A DNA stretch of 14,365 bases from JAQBFJ01 sp032123435 (GTDB lineage Bacteria > Verrucomicrobiota > Kiritimatiellia > UBA8416 > JAQBFJ01): positions 1 through 14,365 of the forward strand of contig JAQBFJ010000279.1 in assembly GCA_032123435.1 (NCBI GenBank), in the 5' to 3' direction. The stretch's first letter is position 1; every line of letters starts with the position of its first letter. Positions 1 through 6,314 of the stretch are shown here, piece by piece. The notes below the pieces were generated by a model that was not told where the DNA came from, did no database searches, and worked only from the letters and a program-made list of their open reading frames with translations. The translations under genes were made by a program, and so were the position numbers.

Positions 1-56
1 AATATGCGCTGTCTTAATTCAGGAATCTTGAAAGAGTTGGAAAAGGCAGAAAGCAT
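1..56 (-). CDS. secY: Preprotein translocase subunit SecY, N-terminal fragment
   Basis: Only the first 18 codons lie inside the window; the gene runs off the left edge. They read MLSAFSNSFKIPELRQRI. This matches the cytoplasmic N-terminus of SecY just before its first membrane helix, where the short Phe-Lys-Ile-Pro-Glu-Leu-Arg stretch is highly conserved. SecY is the channel of the SecYEG translocon in the inner membrane. The ATG overlaps the TAA stop of rplO by one base (TAATG), which suggests translational coupling. secY directly after rplO is its standard place at the end of the spc cluster. The identification rests on this short stretch plus gene order, but both agree. Confidence 0.9.
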   Translation of the reverse strand, partial: MLSAFSNSFKIPELRQRI

Positions 57-505
57 TAGTCTCTAACCACCTCACAAACGCCTCCTGCCGCCTTGATTTT
101 GGCGCAAGCGCTTCCGCTGAATGCCGTTACTTTAACGGTAAGTTTTTTACCCAACTCGCCGCGACTAAGAACCTTCACGCCGCCTGCCGATCTCTTGATC
201 AATCCGCGATCTTTTAACACTGACAATGTAACTTCCGCTCCATCATCAAAACACAAAAGATCTTCCACGTTTATAACAGAATAAATTGTTCTCGTTGGAT
301 TATGAAACCCACGCTTGGGAATCCGCCTTATAAGCCGCATCTGTCCGCCTTCAAAACCAGGCTTATGACTACTCCCTTTTCTGGACATCTGCCCCTTGTG
401 CCCTCTCCCAGACGTCTTTCCCGTCCCAGAGCTCATGCCGCGCCCAATACGTTTCCTGGCACGCTTCGTTCCCGGTACATTGCTAAGTGAATGAAGATCC
501 ATCAT
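56..505 (-). CDS. rplO: 50S ribosomal protein L15 (uL15)
   Basis: L15 is a late-assembling 50S protein whose long basic N-terminal arm threads through 23S rRNA. The product is 149 residues, close to the family norm of about 145. The N-terminal arm shows the hallmark Arg/Gly-rich stretch (RKRIGRG, then SGTGKTSGRGHKGQ), followed by the globular domain ending in KIKAAGG. I chose the ATG at 505 because the family begins Met-x-Leu-His-x-Leu, and here the product begins MMDLHSL; a GAAAG element lies upstream. A longer GTG start at 529 is open but lies in the loop of a hairpin and would add eight residues with no family support. The gene normally between rpsE and rplO, rpmD, is missing. The stop overlaps the secY start. 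Confidence 0.96.
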   Translation of the reverse strand: MMDLHSLSNVPGTKRARKRIGRGMSSGTGKTSGRGHKGQMSRKGSSHKPGFEGGQMRLIRRIPKRGFHNPTRTIYSVINVEDLLCFDDGAEVTLSVLKDRGLIKRSAGGVKVLSRGELGKKLTVKVTAFSGSACAKIKAAGGVCEVVRD

Positions 506-520
506 CAGACTTTCATGTTT

Positions 521-541
521 GCCGCTCACTTTATCAGCGGC
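521..541 (-). promoter_or_regulatory. Intercistronic hairpin between rpsE and rplO
   Basis: A perfect 6-bp inverted repeat (GCCGCT and AGCGGC) encloses a 9-base loop. It ends 15 bases before the chosen rplO start and sits where rpmD is found in most bacteria. There is no U-run after it, so it is not an intrinsic terminator. Its role is unknown; it could mask or pace rplO translation or mark an RNA processing site. The structure is seen directly; the function is a guess. Confidence 0.4.
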
Positions 542-559
542 TTGCTTGTTAAGATTTAT

Positions 560-1081
560 CTACCCCAAATCTACCTGCCGTAATTCGGCTATTTCCTCTC
601 GGGATCGCAACTTCTTTAACGCCGAAATAGTCGCTTTTACAACATTGGCTTTGTTCTTACTGCCAAGCGACTTGCATAAAATATCACGGAAACCAGCCAC
701 TTCAAGAACAGCCCTCATGCCGCCGCCAGCTATCACGCCCGTCCCGGGTGATGCCGGACGTAAAAGCACATTTCCTCCATCAAAATTACCCATAGCTTCA
801 TGCGGTATAGTCCTGTCCTTCATAACAACAGTAAACATCGACTTCTTTGCTATTTCACCGCCCTTTCGAATGGCATCAGCAATTTCATTGGCTTTACCAA
901 AACCATAACCAACCCTGCCATTACGATCGCCCACAACAACAATAGCGCTAAAACTGAAACGCCTGCCTCCCTTAACAACTTTTGAACAACGATTCACAAA
1001 TACAACACGTTCTTCAAGTTCGTCCCTTTTCCCAGCGCCGCCATCTTCCGCCTGCCTGGAATTATTTTGCTTATCTATCAT
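560..1081 (-). CDS. rpsE: 30S ribosomal protein S5 (uS5)
   Basis: S5 lies at the back of the 30S subunit near the mRNA entry channel, where it contributes to decoding fidelity and, with S3 and S4, to mRNA unwinding. The 173-residue product has a polar N-terminal tail of about 22 residues, then the dsRNA-binding-like S5 domain (about 23-86). That domain contains the KVVKGGRRFSF loop (34-44) that borders the spectinomycin site in the family, and VGYGFGKANE. The C-terminal domain includes the Gly-rich stretch GVIAGGGMRAVLEVAG (115-130). The ATG overlaps the rplR stop by four bases (ATGA), so translation is probably coupled. The TAG stop is followed by 54 bases and a small hairpin before rplO, with no rpmD. 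Confidence 0.98.
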   Translation of the reverse strand: MIDKQNNSRQAEDGGAGKRDELEERVVFVNRCSKVVKGGRRFSFSAIVVVGDRNGRVGYGFGKANEIADAIRKGGEIAKKSMFTVVMKDRTIPHEAMGNFDGGNVLLRPASPGTGVIAGGGMRAVLEVAGFRDILCKSLGSKNKANVVKATISALKKLRSREEIAELRQVDLG

Positions 1082-1473
1082 TCAAGACCGCCTTCCGATT
1101 CAGCTTTCTGTTCAGCGACCTGTGATACAATCAATCCATTCTCCACAGCAGCATCAACAATCGCTTTTACACGTCCATGAAATTTAAAACCGCCTCTGTC
1201 AATCACAATGTTTTTTATACCCTTCTCCATAGCCGTAGCCGCCGCACGCTTGCCCAGCAAACGAGCTGTCCCAACATTAATATTACCGCCCTTGTCAGTA
1301 ATTGTTGAAACAGAAGCCAGCGTAACGCCCTTTTCATCATCAATAAATTGAACATACGCATTTCTATTGGATATCATGATCGACATACGTGGCCTTTCAG
1401 GCGCTCCGATTATCTTCCTGCGAACACGTCTATGCCTTCGAGCACGAATATCCTTTCTGCTTATAAGTTTCAT
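1078..1473 (-). CDS. rplR: 50S ribosomal protein L18 (uL18)
   Basis: L18 binds 5S rRNA with L5 and helps attach it to the central protuberance of the 50S subunit. The 131-residue product has the basic N-terminus (RKDIRARRHRRVRRKI), then PERPRMSIMISNRNAYVQFIDD, which is the conserved strand region, and the C-terminal signature VIDRGGFKFHGRVKAIVDAA. About ten extra acidic or polar residues end the protein, making it slightly longer than the usual 117-122. The start is either ATG at 1473 or GTG at 1476. A GAGGG element sits 8 bases before the ATG and 5 before the GTG. The ATG is preferred because the two choices differ only by one Met. The gene overlaps rpsE by four bases. Confidence 0.97.
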   Translation of the reverse strand: MKLISRKDIRARRHRRVRRKIIGAPERPRMSIMISNRNAYVQFIDDEKGVTLASVSTITDKGGNINVGTARLLGKRAAATAMEKGIKNIVIDRGGFKFHGRVKAIVDAAVENGLIVSQVAEQKAESEGGLE

Positions 1474-1488
1474 CACAAATGCCCTCTT

Positions 1489-2025
1489 TTACGCAACCGT
1501 CTTGCCAACCTTGCGCCTGACACGCTCACCTTTGTACCGAATACCCTTGCCCTTGTACGGCTCTGCAGGGAAAAAAGACCTGATACGGGCCGCCACATCA
1601 CCCACGGCCTGCTTGTCAGCGCCGCTCACAACCAAACTAATACCGCCTTCCACCGTCACCTTAACACCTTTAGGCGCAGTATATTTTACAGGTGAAGAAA
1701 ATCCGAGCGAAATGAGCAAATTCTGGCCTTCGACCGAAGCCTTGAATCCAACCCCCTGTATTTCCAAATCCTTGGAAAACCCCTTGGAAACTCCGTCAAT
1801 CATATTAGATATCAAATTGCGAATCAACCCATGAAAACTCTTTGTCTGCGCAAGATCATCCTTGCGCCCCACCTTGACATTGCCATCACTAACAGACACC
1901 GTTATTGGTTCCGGAATATCCTGGTACAATTCACCCAGCTTCCCTTTAACGGTAACACATTTATTATCCATCGATACCGTCACGCCTTCAGGTATTTTTA
2001 TCGGATTTTGTCCTACTCTTGACAT
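1489..2025 (-). CDS. rplF: 50S ribosomal protein L6 (uL6)
   Basis: L6 binds helix 97 of 23S rRNA near the sarcin-ricin loop and the factor-binding site. The product is 178 residues, the usual family length. It begins MSRVGQNPIKIPEGV, the typical N-terminus, and carries two repeats of the L6 fold (about 10-80 and 83-170). The signature of the second repeat is near the C-terminus (PYKGKGIRYKGERVRRKVGKT). An AGGAG Shine-Dalgarno lies 9 bases before the ATG. It sits 18 bases after rpsH and 15 before rplR in standard spc order. Confidence 0.98.
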   Translation of the reverse strand: MSRVGQNPIKIPEGVTVSMDNKCVTVKGKLGELYQDIPEPITVSVSDGNVKVGRKDDLAQTKSFHGLIRNLISNMIDGVSKGFSKDLEIQGVGFKASVEGQNLLISLGFSSPVKYTAPKGVKVTVEGGISLVVSGADKQAVGDVAARIRSFFPAEPYKGKGIRYKGERVRRKVGKTVA

Positions 2026-2043
2026 TTAACCATTCTCCTGAAA

Positions 2044-2439
2044 TTACCATACGGAACACAAAATCTCGCCGCCTATGTGCATTTTCCTTGCCTCATCCGC
2101 CGTCATAACGCCGGCAGACGTGCTGATGATTGCTATTCCCATACCGCCAAGTACACGAGGCAACTTGCCAGAGCCGGCAAACCGACGTAATCCCGGCTTA
2201 CTCTCTCTGCGCAACCCCCTTATTGCCGGTTCTCTGTCAACCGTGTATTTAAGATAAACCCGCAACACCTTTTTGACGCCTCCTTCTACAGTATGATCAA
2301 TTACATATCCTTCCTTTTGCAGAATACGCGCGATCTCGCCCTTCAGTTTTGAATGAGGCATTTCCACTATATCCAGCTCCGCCATATGCGCATTTCTAAT
2401 GCGCATAAGCATGTCTGCAATCGGATCCGTCAAACTCAT
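2044..2439 (-). CDS. rpsH: 30S ribosomal protein S8 (uS8)
   Basis: S8 is a primary 16S rRNA binder that organises the central domain of the 30S subunit; in E. coli it also represses the spc operon. The 131-residue product begins MSLTDPIADMLMRIRNAH, the canonical S8 start, and ends with the conserved C-terminal fold (LPRVLGGMGIAIISTSAGVMTADEARK, in two family motifs, then GGEILCSVW). An in-frame start ten codons upstream exists, but the ATG at 2439 matches the family and has a clear GGGAG five bases upstream. I did not find an E. coli-type S8 operator by eye. Confidence 0.98.
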   Translation of the reverse strand: MSLTDPIADMLMRIRNAHMAELDIVEMPHSKLKGEIARILQKEGYVIDHTVEGGVKKVLRVYLKYTVDREPAIRGLRRESKPGLRRFAGSGKLPRVLGGMGIAIISTSAGVMTADEARKMHIGGEILCSVW

Positions 2440-2444
2440 ATCTA

Positions 2445-2449
2445 CTCCC
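2445..2449 (-). promoter_or_regulatory. Ribosome binding site deciding the rpsH start
   Basis: GGGAG lies five bases before the ATG at 2439. It supports the shorter S8 start over an in-frame start ten codons upstream. Confidence 0.75.
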
Positions 2450-2484
2450 AATTCTCGGTCAAATACCAAGCTGATTTCTCAGTA

Positions 2485-2670
2485 TTACCAACTTGCTTTT
2501 ATCACTCCGGGTATCAGCCCCGATACAGCCATTTCTCTGAAACAAATACGACAAAGTTGAAATTTACGCATAAACGCACGTCTTCTACCGCACTTTTTAC
2601 AGCGATTATACCGGCGCACCGCAAACCTGGATCCTCGTTTGCATTTGGCAATAAGTGATTTTTTAGCCAA
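2485..2670 (-). CDS. rpsN: 30S ribosomal protein S14, zinc-binding type (uS14)
   Basis: S14 sits in the head of the 30S subunit next to S3 and S10. This is the short zinc-containing form: 61 residues with paired cysteines C24-x2-C27 and C40-x2-C43, the classic zinc ribbon of type Z S14. The end (GLIPGVIKASW) matches the family. The start codon is TTG, fixed by the family N-terminus MAKKSL and by a very strong GGAGG Shine-Dalgarno eight bases upstream. An extra cysteine at residue 10 is not part of the ribbon. Being the cysteine-containing form, it probably needs zinc; a zinc-independent paralogue elsewhere cannot be excluded. Confidence 0.97.
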   Translation of the reverse strand: MAKKSLIAKCKRGSRFAVRRYNRCKKCGRRRAFMRKFQLCRICFREMAVSGLIPGVIKASW

Positions 2671-2678
2671 CTCGGTTA

Positions 2679-2687
2679 CCCTCCTCC
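2679..2687 (-). promoter_or_regulatory. Strong ribosome binding site for rpsN (TTG start)
   Basis: The mRNA reads GGAGGAGGG, eight bases before the TTG at 2670 and within the 21-base gap after rplE. It is one of the best matches to the 16S tail in the window and supports initiation at a non-ATG codon. Confidence 0.85.
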
Positions 2688-2691
2688 ACGC

Positions 2692-3225
2692 TTATTCACG
2701 GCCAAACGGCATGCCTAAAAGCCTCAATAACTCCCTGGCACGATTATCATCGCCCGCCGTTGTAACAATTGTAACATCCATACCTTGAACACCCGACATT
2801 TCATTAGGATCAATCTCCGGAAATATGTCCATTTCCTTAATGCCTACACTGTAATTACCCCGGCCGTCAAACGACTTTGGTGATACCCCGCGAAAATCTC
2901 TTATACGCGGCAACGCAGCGTTGATAAACCTGTCAAGAAACTCATGCATTCGACTCGACCTTAAAGTAACCTTCGCCCCTATTGTCATCCCTTCGCGCAA
3001 TTTGAAATTAGAAATGCTTTTCCGCGCCTTGGTAATAACCGGTTTCTGCCCCGTAATCTTGCCAAGCCCCTCCGCCCTGCTCTTCACCACGTCTTTATCA
3101 ACAATCCCAAACCCCATGTTGACAACGACCTTCTCAAGTCTGGGCAGTTCCATACAGTTGGTTACACCCAACTGTTTCTGTAGCTCAGGCGCTATTTGTT
3201 TATATTTTTCCTTTATCGTAATCAT
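2692..3225 (-). CDS. rplE: 50S ribosomal protein L5 (uL5)
   Basis: L5 binds 5S rRNA in the central protuberance and contacts P-site tRNA and S13 across the subunit bridge. The 177-residue product matches the family length of about 179. Conserved parts are PRLEKVVVNMGFG near residue 28, ITGQKPVITKARKSISNFKLREG in the middle (beginning GQKPV.TKARKS), RDFRGVSPKSFDGRGNYS, and the C-terminal MDVTIVTTAGDDNRARELLRLLGMPF. I placed the start at the ATG at 3225, preceded by AGGGG and matching the family start. In-frame codons further upstream would overlap rplX and have no family support. A perfect 8-bp hairpin lies inside the gene about 50 bases after the start. Confidence 0.97.
   Translation of the reverse strand: MITIKEKYKQIAPELQKQLGVTNCMELPRLEKVVVNMGFGIVDKDVVKSRAEGLGKITGQKPVITKARKSISNFKLREGMTIGAKVTLRSSRMHEFLDRFINAALPRIRDFRGVSPKSFDGRGNYSVGIKEMDIFPEIDPNEMSGVQGMDVTIVTTAGDDNRARELLRLLGMPFGRE
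3154..3175 (-). promoter_or_regulatory. Perfect hairpin early in the rplE coding region
   Basis: An 8-bp perfect inverted repeat (ACAGTTGG and CCAACTGT) with a 6-base loop lies about 50-71 bases after the rplE start codon. It could form in the mRNA and affect early elongation or bind a ribosomal protein. In E. coli the spc repressor S8 acts near the start of rplE, but this stem lacks an obvious resemblance to that site. About one or two such repeats would be expected by chance in a window of this size. Confidence 0.25.
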
Positions 3226-3238
3226 ACTTCCCCTGCCC

Positions 3239-3559
3239 TCAATCATCAAACGAACGCTCACATCCAACACATCTTCGCATCGCCTTATCCCCGCTCCTCA
3301 CACGAACCGTTCTTACGCCCTTCTTGCAGTCAGGACAGTATAGCATAAGATTAGACAATGCTATCGGAGCTTCCTTTTCTATTATCCCGCCCTCAGGCTT
3401 GTCCTGACTTTTTCGCATGTTCTTTTTTACAATATTCAACCCTTCCACAATAGCACGCTGACGTTCGGCAACAACCTGCAAAACCTTCCCGCTCTTTCCG
3501 GCATTAGACCCTGAAACAGCTATCACCATATCATTCTTCTTTATTTTCCGAACACTCAT
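3239..3559 (-). CDS. rplX: 50S ribosomal protein L24 (uL24) with zinc-ribbon tail
   Basis: L24 is an early assembly-initiating protein that binds the 5' end of 23S rRNA near the tunnel exit. The product is 106 residues. The N-terminal KOW region (about 5-40) contains DMVIAVSGSNAGKSGKVL and EGLNIVKKN, then EGGIIEKEAPIALSNLML. The C-terminal tail has C75-x2-C78 and C97-x2-C100, a zinc-ribbon pair found in many, but not all, bacterial L24 proteins. GGGGA precedes the ATG by 7 bases. The TGA stop lies 13 bases before the chosen rplE start. Confidence 0.97.
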   Translation of the reverse strand: MSVRKIKKNDMVIAVSGSNAGKSGKVLQVVAERQRAIVEGLNIVKKNMRKSQDKPEGGIIEKEAPIALSNLMLYCPDCKKGVRTVRVRSGDKAMRRCVGCERSFDD

Positions 3560-3580
3560 TTAATTTCCCCAAATCAATTA

Positions 3581-3946
3581 TTACACCACTTCCGGCGCAA
3601 GCGATATAATCTTCATGAAATTCTTATCGCGTAATTCGCGAGCTACCGGACCAAAAATTCTCGACCCTATAGGGTTCATTTTTTCATCCACCATCACAAC
3701 AGCATTATTATCGAAACTAAGATGCGAACCATCCGAACGCGATATTGATTGTTTAGTCCGAACAATTAACGCAATACATGTCTGACCTTTTTTGATCAGT
3801 CCGCCTGGCTGAGCTTCTTTCACCGAAACTCTTATTATATCGCCAATATGAGCGTATCGTTTCCTCTGCCCAAGCACACGAAAACACCGCGCCCGTTTGG
3901 CACCCGTATTATCAGCCACAACTAAATCTGTACCTTCACATATCAT
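3581..3946 (-). CDS. rplN: 50S ribosomal protein L14 (uL14)
   Basis: L14 lies on the subunit interface of the 50S, contacting L19 and 16S helix 14 in intersubunit bridges, and is the landing site for the silencing factor RsfS in the family. The 121-residue product has VADNTGAKRARCFRVLG, GDIIRVSVKEAQPGG, KKGQTCIALIVRTK, and the C-terminal GSRIFGPVARELRDKNFMKIISLAPEVV (opening with the GSRIFGPVARELR signature). Length and order match the family. It is the first gene of the spc-type section and follows rpsQ by only 35 bases, so the S10 and spc sections are not separated here by an obvious terminator or promoter. Confidence 0.98.
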   Translation of the reverse strand: MICEGTDLVVADNTGAKRARCFRVLGQRKRYAHIGDIIRVSVKEAQPGGLIKKGQTCIALIVRTKQSISRSDGSHLSFDNNAVVMVDEKMNPIGSRIFGPVARELRDKNFMKIISLAPEVV

Positions 3947-3981
3947 TGCTTCAACCTACCTGCTTAAAACTAACATGTTCC

Positions 3982-4257
3982 TTATGAAGACAGTTTCTCA
4001 ACTATGTTCAATAATCGCCATCTTTTCATCCGACTCAAAGGTCTGCTTTCGACAATACACACATTGTCTCCAACCGAAGCCTCGTTCTTTTCATCATGCA
4101 CATGGTACTTGGAGGTGTATCTCACAATTTTCCCGTATATCGGATGCTTCCTGCGCGACTCGCTTACCACAACAATTGTCATGTTGCCGCTTTTACGGAC
4201 AACCATGCCCTGCCTCGTTTTCCTTATCCCGCGCTGACTTGTTTCTGTTTTGCCCAT
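3982..4257 (-). CDS. rpsQ: 30S ribosomal protein S17 (uS17)
   Basis: S17 is a primary 16S rRNA-binding protein of the 30S body. The 91-residue product carries the OB-fold with RKTRQGMVVRKSGNMTIVVV and the family signature KIVRYTSKYHVHDE followed by GDNVCIVESRPLSRMKRWRL. Length is at the upper end of the normal range. A GGAAGG element lies about 8 bases before the ATG. It sits between rpmC and rplN, the usual S10 to spc junction. Confidence 0.97.
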   Translation of the reverse strand: MGKTETSQRGIRKTRQGMVVRKSGNMTIVVVSESRRKHPIYGKIVRYTSKYHVHDEKNEASVGDNVCIVESRPLSRMKRWRLLNIVEKLSS

Positions 4258-4293
4258 TTGCCGCCTTCCTGCTATCGAGCCTGCACACCTTGC

Positions 4294-4494
4294 CTACGAT
4301 ACGTTAATCGATCTCTCCCTTAAAATCGTTTTTATCCTGGCCAATTCACGCCTATACCCACGTATCGCCAGCGGCTGGCCAGAAGCCTCTCCAATATTCT
4401 TCTTTACCCTGGCATCAAACAATTTCCTGCCTATATCAACAAACATCTCCTGCAATTCTTCATCCGTATGCTCTCTTATGTGCTTCGCTTTCAT
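4294..4494 (-). CDS. rpmC: 50S ribosomal protein L29 (uL29)
   Basis: L29 is a two-helix protein at the polypeptide tunnel exit next to L23, where trigger factor and SRP dock. The product is 66 residues, the family length. It has the N-terminal MKAKHIREHTDEELQEM helix and the C-terminal family motif RGYRRELARIKTILRER. GAGGG lies just upstream of the ATG. The gene sits between rplP and rpsQ, as in E. coli. Confidence 0.96.
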   Translation of the reverse strand: MKAKHIREHTDEELQEMFVDIGRKLFDARVKKNIGEASGQPLAIRGYRRELARIKTILRERSINVS

Positions 4495-4536
4495 CCAACC
4501 CTCTCAAATCCACAATTCCGGACATTTCCAATTAAA

Positions 4537-4959
4537 TCACGCACCGTACCCGTGCCTTGCCATCAACCTTGTGGTTATCCCCAACTTGGCCGCCGCAAGC
4601 CGTAACGACTCACGCGCCGTACGTTCGGTAACACCATCTATTTCAAAAATTATAGTGCCAGGCTTTACAACAGCCACCCAATGATCAGTGTTTCCTTTTC
4701 CCTGCCCCATTCGCACTTCAATAGGCTTCTTTGTAACCGGCTTGTCAGGAAACACCCTGATCCATAATTTCCCCTTGCGCTTCATATGTCTGTTGATAGT
4801 CACTCTGCACGCCTCTATCTGCGTATTCTTTACCCAGCCGCGGGTAACCGCCTTCAGACCATATTCCCCGAAACAAAGAGAACCATTGGTCTTAGTCTGA
4901 CCCTTCATGCTACCCCTATGCAATTTCCTGTGCTTAACCCTTTTTGGCATCAGTGGCAT
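4537..4959 (-). CDS. rplP: 50S ribosomal protein L16 (uL16)
   Basis: L16 is a late assembly protein near the A site that helps position aminoacyl-tRNA on the 50S. The 140-residue product shows MPKRVKHRKLHRG, the A-site-proximal loop GKLWIRVFPDKPVTKKPIEVRMG, and GKGNTDHWVAVVKPG, all strongly conserved. AAGGGA sits 11 bases before the ATG at 4959; an ATG three codons later (MPKRVK) is an alternative start that changes little. The gene begins 6 bases after the rpsC stop. Translation of rpsC and rplP is therefore likely coupled. Confidence 0.98.
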   Translation of the reverse strand: MPLMPKRVKHRKLHRGSMKGQTKTNGSLCFGEYGLKAVTRGWVKNTQIEACRVTINRHMKRKGKLWIRVFPDKPVTKKPIEVRMGQGKGNTDHWVAVVKPGTIIFEIDGVTERTARESLRLAAAKLGITTRLMARHGYGA

Positions 4960-4965
4960 TTAACA

Positions 4966-5628
4966 CTATCCCTTCCGCGGCTTGGACAACTGTTCCTTTA
5001 CCGGTGTTTCATTCTTCTTGCAAATCCAAACTTTAATACCTATGCGACCCGCAGGCGTCACCGCCTCTGCAAATCCATACTCAATATTTGCCCTAAACGT
5101 GTGCAAAGGAATTCTTCCTTCTTTATACCACTCAACACGCGACAATTCCGCGCCCCCCAACCTGCCGCTCGCCCTAATTTTTATCCCTTCAACACCAATG
5201 TCCATAGCAATCTTCATAGCACGCTTCATGGCACGCCGAAATGAAACACGCCTGCCCACCTGTAATGCCACATTTTCAGCCACAAGCTGGGCATTCGCGT
5301 CCGGGTCTTTCACTTCCCTGATTTCAGGATAAATCTCCTTGCCAGTCTTCTTGGCCAATTCAGCCCGAATTCTCTCAACATCCTGCCCCTTCCGCCCAAT
5401 AACAATACCAGGCCTCGCCGTGTGTATGTTTACCCTTACCCTTTGCGCGTACCTTTCAATAACAATATCCGAAATAGCACCATGATCCAATTTGCTCATT
5501 ATAAAATCACGTATCAACAGATCCTCGATCAACATCGGCCCAAACCCCTTCTTGCCGCTGAACCAGCGCGAACGCCAATTCTTGTTAATCGTCACCCTCA
5601 TTCCTATTGGATTTACCTTTTGTCCCAA
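4966..5628 (-). CDS. rpsC: 30S ribosomal protein S3 (uS3), TTG start
   Basis: S3 lines the mRNA entry tunnel of the 30S subunit. The 220-residue product has the family N-terminus MGQKVNPIGMRV and a type II KH domain with the GxxG loop G78-R-K-G81 (domain about 38-107). R131, R132 and K135 sit where E. coli S3 has the residues implicated in mRNA helicase activity. The C-terminal domain carries SGRLGGAELSRVEWYKEGR and ends in a short Lys/Pro tail. The start codon is TTG; the exact family N-terminus and an AAGGAG seven bases upstream leave little doubt. A pair of mutually exclusive small hairpins can form in the 36-base leader. Confidence 0.98.
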   Translation of the reverse strand: MGQKVNPIGMRVTINKNWRSRWFSGKKGFGPMLIEDLLIRDFIMSKLDHGAISDIVIERYAQRVRVNIHTARPGIVIGRKGQDVERIRAELAKKTGKEIYPEIREVKDPDANAQLVAENVALQVGRRVSFRRAMKRAMKIAMDIGVEGIKIRASGRLGGAELSRVEWYKEGRIPLHTFRANIEYGFAEAVTPAGRIGIKVWICKKNETPVKEQLSKPRKG

Positions 5629-5635
5629 AATCTCT

Positions 5636-5658
5636 CTCCTTCAGGAGTTATTCACTCC
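5636..5658 (-). promoter_or_regulatory. rpsC ribosome binding site with two alternative hairpins
   Basis: In the 36-base gap between rplV and rpsC, the mRNA segment CTCC (5647-5644) can pair in two ways. It can pair upstream with GGAG (5658-5655; extended to a 5-bp GGAGT/ACTCC stem with a 5-base loop), leaving the Shine-Dalgarno AAGGAG (5641-5636) free. It can also pair downstream with GGAG of the Shine-Dalgarno itself (4 bp, loop TGAA), hiding it. This is a possible on/off arrangement ahead of a TTG start. Both stems are short and may be coincidental. Confidence 0.4.
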
Positions 5659-5664
5659 CGTTTA

Positions 5665-6003
5665 TTATTTCTTTTCGTCACTCAATATTATCCTGACATG
5701 AGACATCTTCTTCTGCAATGGACTGGCACTGCCGCGCGCACGCGCTTTGTGCCGCTTCAATCGTGGACCCTCCTCAATAACAGCGCTCTTCACCCATAGA
5801 TCATCAACTGACAACTTGTTATTGTTTTCCGCATTGGCTATGGCCGATTTGAGCGTCTTGCCAATATATACAGCCGCCTTTCTACCACTGAACTGAATCG
5901 TTTGCAGTGCAGCAGCAACCCGTAACCCATGAATCTGACGAATCAGATCACGAGCCTTCCCAGGCTGAATCCTCACGTATTTCGTTATCGCCACTACTTC
6001 CAT
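5665..6003 (-). CDS. rplV: 50S ribosomal protein L22 (uL22)
   Basis: L22 binds all domains of 23S rRNA and sends a long beta-hairpin to the narrowest part of the exit tunnel, where it affects macrolide sensitivity and nascent-chain stalling. The product is 112 residues, the family length. It shows KYVRIQPGKARDLIRQIHG at the N-terminus, IGKTLKSAIANAENN in the middle, and the basic tunnel hairpin at about 79-100 (GPRLKRHKARARGSASPLQKK) before the closing strand SHVRIILSDEK. Nothing in the hairpin looks deleted or duplicated. The AAAGG element is about ten bases before the ATG. Confidence 0.97.
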   Translation of the reverse strand: MEVVAITKYVRIQPGKARDLIRQIHGLRVAAALQTIQFSGRKAAVYIGKTLKSAIANAENNNKLSVDDLWVKSAVIEEGPRLKRHKARARGSASPLQKKMSHVRIILSDEKK

Positions 6004-6026
6004 AATAAGAAACCTTTAAAAAAACA

Positions 6027-6311
6027 TTAAGTTAGCGTCTTTGCCTTGTCTGTATGCGTGCCATGCTTCCTGAAAATACGTGTCGGCGCAAACTCGCCAA
6101 GCTTGTGCCCAACCATATTCTCTGTCACGAAAATTGATATATGCTGTTTCCCATTGTGTATAGCCAAAGTATGCCCGATAAACTCAGGCACTATCATCGA
6201 CCTGCGCGACCACGTCTTGATCGACCGTTTGTCACCAGACCGATTCATCCGATCTATTTTCTTGATCAGCTTCTCGTCAACATATGGACCTTTTTTTATG
6301 GAACGCGCCAT
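6027..6311 (-). CDS. rpsS: 30S ribosomal protein S19 (uS19)
   Basis: S19 forms a complex with S13 in the head of the 30S subunit and contributes to a head bridge with L5. The 94-residue product starts MARSIKKGPYVDEKLIKKI and contains the family signature WSRRSMIVPEFIGHTLAIHNGK and the C-terminal LGEFAPTRIFRKHGTH. It starts 3 bases after the rplB stop, so it is likely coupled; GGAG lies about ten bases before the ATG inside the end of rplB. Confidence 0.98.
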   Translation of the reverse strand: MARSIKKGPYVDEKLIKKIDRMNRSGDKRSIKTWSRRSMIVPEFIGHTLAIHNGKQHISIFVTENMVGHKLGEFAPTRIFRKHGTHTDKAKTLT

Positions 6312-6314
6312 AAT

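Noticed and set aside
506..529. GTG start at 529 for rplO, giving eight more residues
   Set aside because: The GTG lies in a hairpin loop, has no Shine-Dalgarno, and the extra residues do not match the L15 family start, while MMDLHSL does.
519..908. Plus-strand open frame of 129 codons opposite rpsE
   Set aside because: It lies antisense to a conserved S5 gene and has no family resemblance; an antisense gene here would be unprecedented without other support.
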